This document shows positions 7,634-14,375 of a stretch of DNA of 45,179 nt, in pieces. The notes beneath the pieces were generated by a model. It saw nothing but the letters and a program-made list of their open reading frames with translations. It did not search any database and had not been told where the DNA came from. How positions within the stretch are numbered: position 1 is the stretch's first letter; every line of letters starts with the position of its first letter. The position numbers were made by a program, and so were the translations under genes. Source of the DNA: Geitlerinema sp. S16 (GTDB lineage: Bacteria > Cyanobacteriota > Cyanobacteriia > Cyanobacteriales > Geitlerinemataceae); assembly GCA_011390275.1 (NCBI GenBank), contig JAABST010000035.1, forward strand, positions 1-45,179, in the 5' to 3' direction.

Positions 7634-8728
7634 ATGTCTTCCCTACTACGTCATAGCCTAGTGTTGTTAACACTGACATTAGGCCATCACGCGATCGCAG
7701 AAGCTGGAACAATTACAGGTTCTGTAAGCCCAGATACATATAAATTTTCGCCAACCAGCACAGCGAGTGAAATTATCGCCAGCGGTGCGTTCTCTATGAC
7801 CTATGGAGACACGACCATTTACGTTGGGACACACCAAGCAACGGCAAACAATCAGAACGCAATCATCGCGAGCATCACAGGAGATACTGTTAACTGGATC
7901 AAGGCAGATTATGAAAATCTAGGTCCAGATAGTGATGCGCGTGGACTGGTTTGGGATGGCCTGAATTTGTATGTGGTCTTAACGATCGACGGTGGCGCTC
8001 CTCTGGCCGATGGTGGGTTAGAGCGCTTCACTCAAGACGGTTGGCTGACAAGCTATGGCTCCGGTGGGGGAGCGCTAGCTAGCATCATTTTGAAACTCAA
8101 TCCGAGCGACGGTGATGCGGAAGCGGGGACGTTTGTACATGCCAAACTATCCTCCGGCAACACGAATACAATCAGTCCAACGGGATTGTCATTAGTAGAT
8201 GACAAGCTTGTTTTTAACGGTCTTTCGTTCTTCTCGCCGCTACGCTCCGATAAAACCACCATGGATTGTTCTGGGAGCAGCCCCTTTGACTATCGAGCGA
8301 TCTTTGACGGTGATTTATCCACAGTGATATCGAGTGAAGCTCTGCGATGCGACGGCCTCACGGCATTTACAGAGGTCAGCGAAATTCTTGGCTCAGATTC
8401 CGGAACTGGAGGCGATTCTGGAACTGGAGGTGATTCTGGAACTGGAGGCGATTCTGGAACGGGAGGCGATTCTGGAACTGGAGGCGATTCTGGAACGGGA
8501 GGCGATTCTGGAACTGGAGGCGATTCCGGAACTGGAGGCGATTCCGGGACGGGAGGCGATTCTGGAACCGGAGGCGATTCTGGGACGGGAGGCGATTCTG
8601 GGACGGGAGGCGATTCCGGAACTGGGGATGATAGCGATACGCAAGATGTGCCTGAACCCGCCGTGGTGCTTGGATTAGCTTCGATCGCCGTATCGCTGCG
8701 CCGAATGCGCCGGGGTAAGTACGCTTAA
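7634..8728 (+). CDS. PEP-CTERM surface protein with DSGTGG repeat stalk
   Basis: The 364-residue product has an N-terminal signal peptide (MSSLLRHSLVLLTLTLGHHAIAEA, cleavage probably after AIA). A 230-residue globular part of unrecognised fold follows. Then come 13 tandem hexapeptides (12 DSGTGG and one DSGTGD) and a C-terminal sorting signal. That signal reads VPEPAVVLGLASIAVSLRRMRRGKYA: the PEP motif, a hydrophobic helix and a basic tail, as in substrates of exosortase/archaeosortase systems. I infer export and C-terminal processing, with the repeat as a flexible stalk or linker. The ATG at 7634 is preferred to an in-frame TTG at 7616 because it starts the signal peptide and has GGAA upstream. 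No exosortase is encoded in the window. Confidence 0.82.
   Translation: MSSLLRHSLVLLTLTLGHHAIAEAGTITGSVSPDTYKFSPTSTASEIIASGAFSMTYGDTTIYVGTHQATANNQNAIIASITGDTVNWIKADYENLGPDSDARGLVWDGLNLYVVLTIDGGAPLADGGLERFTQDGWLTSYGSGGGALASIILKLNPSDGDAEAGTFVHAKLSSGNTNTISPTGLSLVDDKLVFNGLSFFSPLRSDKTTMDCSGSSPFDYRAIFDGDLSTVISSEALRCDGLTAFTEVSEILGSDSGTGGDSGTGGDSGTGGDSGTGGDSGTGGDSGTGGDSGTGGDSGTGGDSGTGGDSGTGGDSGTGGDSGTGGDSGTGDDSDTQDVPEPAVVLGLASIAVSLRRMRRGKYA
8396..8629 (+). repeat. 13 tandem copies of an 18-bp coding repeat (DSGTGG)
   Basis: The unit is GATTCTGGAACTGGAGGC with third-position variants, repeated 13 times without a break inside the PEP-CTERM gene. The last unit ends GGGGAT and encodes DSGTGD. The synonymous variants are shuffled among the units, as expected from slippage or unequal exchange, so copy number is likely variable between strains. 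Confidence 0.95.
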
Positions 8729-8802
8729 GCGCGACACCAAGCGATCGATTGAGAGGCAATCTTTGGCATCATGAGCGGTCTCTCAATCTCCATAATTGTT
8801 TC

Positions 8803-8838
8803 AAACACCGAAGTCTCGATCGAGACTTCGGTGTTTTT
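8803..8838 (+). terminator. Rho-independent terminator after the PEP-CTERM gene
   Basis: Perfect 17-base arms (AAACACCGAAGTCTCGA and its complement) meet with no extra loop bases and run into a T-tract on the plus strand. The position, 75 bases after the stop, fits a terminator. The core is also a perfect palindrome. Confidence 0.85.
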
Positions 8839-8839
8839 G

Positions 8840-9237
8840 TTACTTTCGATACTTTTGCCGCCAATACCATCGATTCGCTGGAACGATTTGTTTCAACGAT
8901 CGCACCAGGAATAACTTCGACTTTTTGGATGTTCCAACTTTGTTCAATAGCATGGACACTTGGCCAATTGTCCACGTTCTAAAGCGAAGTATGTGATGTA
9001 TTTCCGCCTGTTTTTAGTCGATCTCTAAACGCCAGACCCGCCTCTCCGTAAGTTTTTTGGCCATGAATGCTTGAGATTGAGTTCGGTTAAGCAATAGCTC
9101 CGGTTTGACCCTGCCGGATCACACTTTTGCGAGTGGCAAGGAACGAAGCCGAAACTCTTTTCAAAACTTCCATGATTGTGAGCATCGAGTTGTGAATAAG
9201 GAAACACAACGACCGATGGAATGACCGACCTCACATC
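8840..9237. other. Gene-free stretch upstream of the CX5C peptide gene
   Basis: About 400 bases with no convincing gene on either strand. It contains AAACGCCAGACC near 9027-9038, a 12-base match to the arm of the hairpin at 7369. The promoter of the small peptide gene should lie here, but no clear -10/-35 pair stands out. Confidence 0.4.
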
Positions 9238-9522
9238 ATGGAAAGTTCAAATATGTCTTTTGCGAATCTGAGTTCCTCTACTCCCCACGCATCGTTAGGA
9301 CAATCCGTCAGAGCGATCGCTCAGGCAATGACCTTAGCGAGTTTATGTTGGGGTCTGGCTAGCGTTCCCATCAACGCTGCTCAGCCGCAGTCCGGCATCG
9401 CTCGTACAGAAGAGTCGGAGAAATGTGAGTGGCTCGGAGTGTGCGATGCATCCGCAGCGTCGAATCACGTTGCCCGCGCCGAAGAGAGTGATCAATGTAC
9501 GTGGCTGGGAATCTGTGATTAA
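9238..9522 (+). CDS. Small secreted peptide with duplicated CX5C motif, unknown family
   Basis: I do not recognise this 94-residue protein. It has a Sec-type signal region (AMTLASLCWGLASVPINAA, residues 30-48). Two copies of a 16-residue motif then occur at residues 55-70 and 79-94: AR(T/A)EES(E/D)(K/Q)C(E/T)WLG(V/I)CD. The second copy is the exact C-terminus. Each copy has two cysteines five residues apart enclosing a Trp-Leu-Gly, suited to a small disulfide loop in the periplasm. The two DNA copies differ at many silent positions (for example TCG versus AGT for Ser) while the residues are kept, which points to selection on the peptide. An ATG at 9253 preceded by GGAAAG is an alternative start. 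It could be a signalling or modified peptide; that is inference. Confidence 0.7.
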   Translation: MESSNMSFANLSSSTPHASLGQSVRAIAQAMTLASLCWGLASVPINAAQPQSGIARTEESEKCEWLGVCDASAASNHVARAEESDQCTWLGICD

Positions 9523-9742
9523 GTTAGGCGTTTGTCATTGATGGGGAGGCTTGCCCCGATCGTGGATGCAACATCATGATCTGGACGGTTGATCAATCCA
9601 CAGCAAGACTGTGCCTTTTAAAATGGGGGCGCGGAGAACTGACAACAGTATGAGTCATTCATGCTCCCCTAATGACTGCCCTGCTGGTCACGATCGCCAG
9701 TTGAGTCCACCGAATGTACGTCCTATTACGTAGTTCGTTTTT

Positions 9743-11074
9743 ATGTCTCCGAATCTCCAAGAAATTTATCAAGCGTGCAACCCTAGCCAAGTTTTAGACA
9801 TTCATCGCGATCGGGATCGTCGCTACTACGTTGACTTGAATCGCGTGCGCAGTGGCGATCCGATCAGCGATATCGAGGCCGCGATTAGCTTATTTTCACC
9901 CCGTATTCCCACATGCCATCTCCTCTCCGGTCAGGTGGGTAGCGGCAAGTCTGTTGAGCTGATTCGGCTGCAAGCGCTGCTGGGCGAGCGTCAATTTCAG
10001 ACGGTTTATGTCGAAGCGTCGCGATTGCTTGATATGGGCGATGTGGATGTTGTGGATGTGATCTTGGCGATCGCCAGTGAGTTGTCTCGGATGATGGCTC
10101 GTTGGCAAATCGAAGCGCGATCGCCGACGCTTGAGGCGATTCTTGAACGCGCCAAAACGATAATGCTTCCGTCCGATCGCGAGATTTCAACGTCATTGCC
10201 GATTGTGTCGCGATCGTCGCTGCACCGGCAGTTGGCCGAGTGCGTCGAGCGGATGCGCGAATATCCCCTTCAGCGGATGCAGTTACGCCAATTTTTTGAT
10301 GCGCAACTGCCCGCGATCACGAATGCGATCGCCACCGACCTCGTTCGTTTTAGTACGACTCAGTTGCGTGCCGAGGGCTATGAAGGGATCGTTATTTTGG
10401 TCGATAACCTGGATCGCCTGACGAGTCATCCGAAAGCTTGGGGACGAATCCAAGCGGAATATTTATTTATCGATCGCGGCGAGTGGCTGCAAAAGTTTGG
10501 CTGTCACACGATTTATACCATCCCGATTCAGTTGCTATTTTCTAAAGAAATTGGCAGTCTGCAAGCGCGTTTTGATGCCGATCCGATGATCATTCCCCTC
10601 GTTCCGCTTTATCAGCGCAACGGCAAGATTAATCAAAACGGTCTCGATCCGCTCCGGCAAATTGTCCTGAGTCGAATCTTTCCAGATGATCCGCCAGACC
10701 AGCGCTGCGATCGACTCTCCGAATTTTGCGATGATGCAGCGCTGATCGATTTACTCTGTCTCGCCAGTGGTGGCCATCTGCGCAATCTTTTGCGTTTGCT
10801 GCATCGCTGGATCGAAAAAGAACGATGTTTGCCGCTTTCCGCCTCGGGTCTACGAGCCGCGATCGCCGAGCGACACGCCCAAATCAGCCTCAGCCTATCG
10901 CCTGCTGAGCGCCTCACCCTAGGCCAGATTCACGCGCAACCCCACACGCGCATCCAAGAAATTCCGTTCGACTTTGTCCGCAATGGATTGGTATTGGAAT
11001 ATCGCGATCACGACGGTTCGTGGTTCGCGATCGATCCGATCGCCTATGAACCTCGCGATCGTCTACCGATCTAG
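9743..11074 (+). CDS. P-loop ATPase of unknown role
   Basis: The 443-residue cytosolic protein carries a Walker A motif GQVGSGKS at residues 63-70. A Walker B-like strand GIVILVDNLDRL lies near residue 215, so it belongs to the AAA/STAND-type P-loop NTPases. The N-terminus (YYVDLNRVRSGDPISDIEAAISLF) and the segment GGHLRNLLRLLHRWIE near residue 355 look like the sensor and winged-helix-like parts seen in this class. No nuclease, TPR or sensor domain is fused to it. It lies 220 bases after the CX5C peptide gene and 650 bases before the next gene, so it is probably monocistronic. The role could be regulation or defence, but nothing here proves either. Confidence 0.75.
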   Translation: MSPNLQEIYQACNPSQVLDIHRDRDRRYYVDLNRVRSGDPISDIEAAISLFSPRIPTCHLLSGQVGSGKSVELIRLQALLGERQFQTVYVEASRLLDMGDVDVVDVILAIASELSRMMARWQIEARSPTLEAILERAKTIMLPSDREISTSLPIVSRSSLHRQLAECVERMREYPLQRMQLRQFFDAQLPAITNAIATDLVRFSTTQLRAEGYEGIVILVDNLDRLTSHPKAWGRIQAEYLFIDRGEWLQKFGCHTIYTIPIQLLFSKEIGSLQARFDADPMIIPLVPLYQRNGKINQNGLDPLRQIVLSRIFPDDPPDQRCDRLSEFCDDAALIDLLCLASGGHLRNLLRLLHRWIEKERCLPLSASGLRAAIAERHAQISLSLSPAERLTLGQIHAQPHTRIQEIPFDFVRNGLVLEYRDHDGSWFAIDPIAYEPRDRLPI

Positions 11075-11726
11075 CTCAGATTTGCCCGTAACTCACCCGC
11101 TTTAACGGCATCAATACACAAAAATTATCAAAAGAAAAAGTCATTGCATATTGCGAACAAAATTTATTGAATGCATAGCGTAAATTCAGGCAAAGAAAAC
11201 AGCGCAAATTCAGGTCACGCAACTATCTTGGCGGATCGCGATCGAGACACTTACACGACGCAAATTTATAGAAAATCGTAATGCTGACCATTGGTTCTTG
11301 AATTCTAAATTAACGCTTTTTATCTCAAATTTATACTGTTTAGATAAGGCTCAAACCTATTATTAGAAAGGGTTTGAGCCTTGTCAGATTTTTAATTATT
11401 GACGAATAGGTGAGGAAACTTCTACCTTAAGCCGCACAAGCAAACCAGCCTTGAGAGAGTAAGTTGGTTACATCGAGTTTGAACAAGCGCTAACTCAAAC
11501 GCACGGAGTAATCACTCTTCTTCTTCCATACGTGGAGGCATTGCGGCGCTGAGGTGAATGTTCGTCACAAGGGCAAACACCAACAAGATTAAACCCGAAA
11601 TTCACGATCGGCCTGAACTTTAGAGCTAACCCGGCGCAAGCCCAGCAGCATCTCCAGGTCTACACGTGAAAAGAGTCAGCCTTATGTGCGTCTTAGGTGC
11701 TGGCTTTGTCGAATTCATGAGGCTTC
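11075..11726. other. Spacer of about 650 bases
   Basis: No gene is seen. Three short echoes of the motif GC(G)(T/C)AAATTCAGG occur between 11170 and 11270 (AGCGTAAATTCAGGCA, AGCGCAAATTCAGGTCA, GACGCAAATTTATAG), perhaps decayed direct repeats. A hairpin lies at 11346-11382. Confidence 0.4.
11346..11382. terminator. Hairpin, possible terminator
   Basis: Arms AAGGCTCAAACC and its complement are perfect over 12 bases, with a 13-base loop. There is no immediate T-run (the next bases are GTCAGATTTTT), so it may be a weak terminator or a repeat remnant. It lies 270 bases after the ATPase gene. Confidence 0.45.
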
Positions 11727-12218
11727 ATGGAATTACCTATCACTCCTACATCTCACTTTCCCTATGCCGCTTCATTCCTACTGCTGGCCGGTTTCATTCT
11801 GGCCGCAACGATCGGTAGTATTGCCTGGTTCGCTTCAAATCGCCCAGTAGGCTGGAAAGGAACCGGCGCGGCAAAACCGGATGATGCAGAGGTCAAAACC
11901 GACGGCTACGATCGCTTCATAGTATCGGCTGAAACCGTCGCGCGTCAGGCTCGCGAAGGTGAATCTTTCGGCAGAACGCCCGCATCGGAAGGCGATATCG
12001 CGACGACGAACGGATTTACCGTTGACCGAGAAGGTCTCGCCAATAACTACGCCATCGAGCCGGAAATCTACGCAGAGGTTCCGGGCGATATGAAAGAGCG
12101 TAATCATGCCGTCGAGGAAGCTCGCGTTAATGAGCGCGTTGAAACTCAGAACACTGATGAGAACGGCAAGCTGACTATGGATTCAGACGATCGGGGTAAA
12201 GGAGTTGGGGCTGTCTAG
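11727..12218 (+). CDS. Single-pass membrane protein of unknown function
   Basis: The 163-residue product has one transmembrane helix near the N-terminus (AASFLLLAGFILAATIGSIAWF, residues 14-35). A polar, acidic, probably unstructured domain follows. It ends with TQNTDENGKLTMDSDDRGKGVGAV. A middle segment (NNYAIEPEIYAEVPGDM) looks like a conserved block rather than random sequence, but I cannot name a family. The start ATG at 11727 has no strong ribosome site. Its distance from both neighbours suggests its own promoter. I judge it a real gene from codon use and the clean hydrophobic/polar architecture. Confidence 0.65.
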   Translation: MELPITPTSHFPYAASFLLLAGFILAATIGSIAWFASNRPVGWKGTGAAKPDDAEVKTDGYDRFIVSAETVARQAREGESFGRTPASEGDIATTNGFTVDREGLANNYAIEPEIYAEVPGDMKERNHAVEEARVNERVETQNTDENGKLTMDSDDRGKGVGAV

Positions 12219-12435
12219 CAGCTCGGTAAGCGACACCTGCCGATCATACTTTGACGCAGAAACAGTCAGACTAAATTCCTAAATTCTTCCCGCTTCATCA
12301 CGTTTAGCCCGCCAATGCGTCAAGTGTGACGACCTCTGAACCGATCGCGAGCTAGAAGCTAAAAAGCTTGCGCGACACAGGTTTAGGTCTGCACGACAAC
12401 GAAACTATCTATACACAACACGGAGAACTCAAATT

Positions 12436-12789
12436 ATGAGTAGCCAAACACAGAATCCAATCAACGAATCGAAAACGGAATCGCTGGAGCAAATTAGCCA
12501 AGATACCCGTGCAACCTTAGAGAAGGAAGCAGAAGCGAACCTCGAACTCATCCAGGCGCGTCTTGAAGAGGTCAAAGCTAAGGCCAATACCGCCAAGGCG
12601 GAAGCTAAGGCGGAGTACTCGAAAACGGCTGCGGATCTCGAAGCGCAACGCGATCGAGCAATGGAATACTTCAAAGGTCTCCAAAAAGCAGGCGATGGCG
12701 CCTGGAAAGATCTGTACTCCAGTTTTGAGGCGGCTTTCGGCGAGCTTCGCTCAGGCGTTGACGACGCCATCAAGCGCTTCAAATCGTAA
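12436..12789 (+). CDS. Small coiled-coil protein, stress-protein-like
   Basis: The 117-residue product is almost entirely helical and charged. A long coiled-coil (TLEKEAEANLELIQARLEEV then KAKANTAKAEAKAEYSKTAADLEAQRDRAMEYF) is followed by a C-terminal amphipathic part with WKDLYSSFEAAFGELRSGVDDAIKRFKS. This plan, including the closing 'W..L...F..A...L...V..A..RF' block, resembles small cyanobacterial coiled-coil proteins that are strongly stress-induced, such as Synechocystis Sll1863. The resemblance is by memory of the layout and not by alignment. The start ATG follows ACGGAGAACTC, a good ribosome site. No enzymatic motif is present. Confidence 0.75.
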   Translation: MSSQTQNPINESKTESLEQISQDTRATLEKEAEANLELIQARLEEVKAKANTAKAEAKAEYSKTAADLEAQRDRAMEYFKGLQKAGDGAWKDLYSSFEAAFGELRSGVDDAIKRFKS

Positions 12790-13251
12790 GACATTCAATC
12801 GGATCATAGATCCAGCAAGTTAGATTCTGGCTCCAAGTAGACGCCAATTAAATCTAATTGGATCAAGTTAGATTCGATCGAGTTTTCAACCGAATCAAAC
12901 TAATCAAAACAAACTAATCAAAACAATAGGATGGCATTCAGATCATGAGTGTCCTCCTTTTTTTGCATAAATATCCCGTCTCGCCTGGATACACTTTGAG
13001 CGGATAAATAACGATCGCGACCGATCAGCATCAGATGCCTCCGTCCTGTCAGACTTATCCCTCTTTCGTTATTCTCCGAAAACTTAACGAATTTGCGTTG
13101 TTTCAGGCATTAGCTAAATGAGAATCGCAACGAAGGAGCAGGCATCCAGCGATCCTTGCTGAAGAGTGATAAAAGAGGAATAAAATATTTACGACAAACA
13201 TCTCAATTTTTTTTGCTATGTGAGCCACTCAACCCATAACGAGAGAGACCC
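12790..13251. other. Spacer before the hydrogenase maturation genes
   Basis: No gene is seen in about 460 bases. A 14-base direct repeat, AAACTAATCAAAAC, occurs twice in tandem near 12900-12930. A T-rich run follows at 12956-12965. Only a 20-codon frame starting near 12945 is open, and I do not consider it coding. Confidence 0.4.
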
Positions 13252-13833
13252 TTGACCCGTCCCGTTACCGTTCAGAATTCTACCGATCGCCCCCGAAGCT
13301 GTGTGATCATCGGCTACGGCAATCCGCTGCGGGGCGACGATCGCGCCGGGTTTAGCGTCGCCGATCGCCTGCGTGAATCGGGAACCTTGCCCGCGCACGT
13401 CACCGCGATCGCCGTCCATCAGCTCGTCCCAGAGCTAGCCGACGTGCTATCACAGGTGGAACAGGTGATTTTTGTCGATGCAGAACTCGCGACGGGATCT
13501 ACGACGGGATCTACGGCGGCACAACCCGACGCGCCGCCCACTGATCGCGCGTTGACCGTACGATCGCTCACAACACGATCGCCAGCGTCTCCCGCAAACT
13601 TCGACCCTCATAGCTCTAGCCCCGAGGGGTTACTCGACCTCGCCGCTCACCTGTACGATCACGCCCCAAGTGCAGCATGGCTCCTTGGGATTCCCGCCGT
13701 TGATTTTGGGTTTGGCGATCCGCTCTCGCCGATCGCTCAGGCCGGAATCACGCAGGCGCTGGACTGGATTATGTGTCAGGTTACGACATCGATCACCCAC
13801 CCCAAAACCACCCAGAACCCATGCACGAACTGA
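13252..13833 (+). CDS. [NiFe]-hydrogenase maturation protease
   Basis: Hydrogenase maturation endopeptidases clip the C-terminal tail of the large subunit after nickel insertion. The 193-residue product has the family signature IIGYGNPLRGDDRAGF, with Asp30 as first metal ligand. Asp76 in VIFVDAE and His120 in DPHSSSPEGLL match the other two ligands. The closing block reads AWLLGIPAVDFGFGDPLSPIAQ. Between residues 79 and 115 there is a low-complexity insert rich in Thr, Ser, Pro and Ala, including a 12-base tandem repeat encoding TGST. The start is a TTG at 13252 preceded by GAGAGAGA. Whether it serves a bidirectional (HoxW) or uptake (HupW) enzyme cannot be told, so no symbol is given. It overlaps hypA. 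Confidence 0.88.
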   Translation: MTRPVTVQNSTDRPRSCVIIGYGNPLRGDDRAGFSVADRLRESGTLPAHVTAIAVHQLVPELADVLSQVEQVIFVDAELATGSTTGSTAAQPDAPPTDRALTVRSLTTRSPASPANFDPHSSSPEGLLDLAAHLYDHAPSAAWLLGIPAVDFGFGDPLSPIAQAGITQALDWIMCQVTTSITHPKTTQNPCTN

Positions 13834-14183
13834 GCCTGATGGCATCCATTTTAGAAACGGCAGAGCAGCACGCCCGCGATCGCGGTGCGGATAAAATTCA
13901 CCGGATCGGCGTTCGGATTGGTGAACTATCTGGAGTGGTTCCGGAAGCCCTCGAATTTGCGTTTGAGACCTGCACGATCGGCACGATCGCCGAAGGCGCT
14001 ACCTTTGAGATTGAGCAAGTTCCGGCGGTGTGTCACTGTCACCACTGCGATCGTGATTTTAGGCCCACCGACTGGGTTTACATTTGTCCGAGCTGTGAGT
14101 TGCCCAGTTCTGATATTCGTCAAGGACGCGATTTAATGGTGAATGCGATCGAAATTTCCAGTACGACAGCCGCTGCGCCGTAA
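13821..14183 (+). CDS. hypA: Hydrogenase maturation nickel metallochaperone HypA
   Basis: HypA delivers nickel to the hydrogenase large-subunit precursor together with HypB. The 120-residue product begins Met-His-Glu-Leu, where His2 binds nickel. It has the structural zinc site Cys73-X2-Cys76 and Cys89-X2-Cys92, with the preceding VCHCHHC segment. Length and layout are normal for the family apart from a short Ser/Thr/Ala tail. The ATG at 13821 lies inside the 3' end of the maturation protease gene with a 13-base overlap, so the two are co-translated. No hydrogenase structural gene or other hyp gene lies in the window. Confidence 0.93.
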   Translation: MHELSLMASILETAEQHARDRGADKIHRIGVRIGELSGVVPEALEFAFETCTIGTIAEGATFEIEQVPAVCHCHHCDRDFRPTDWVYICPSCELPSSDIRQGRDLMVNAIEISSTTAAAP

Positions 14184-14375
14184 ATTCGCGCCACATCAGG
14201 GATAACACAGCCAAGAAATCAACAAAATATGATGGAAAGCACGCCACTAAACCAGAGCTTGATGCGTCCTAAAAAAAACAGGACTTCTAACCCATCTCGC
14301 GCAAGTCCTGAAAACGCCTGCGTGGTTTAACCCTCAAAATCCGACGTTGTTGTTCTCTTTGCCCCTCCCCGACCT

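Noticed and set aside
8396..8629. Regular 18-base repeats considered as a CRISPR array
   Set aside because: The units are contiguous with no spacers, are in frame, and encode a glycine-rich stalk.
8376..8759. Long open frames on both strands across the DSGTGG repeat
   Set aside because: They are products of the 18-base tandem repeat, which stays open in several frames. Only the plus-strand frame has a signal peptide and a sorting signal.
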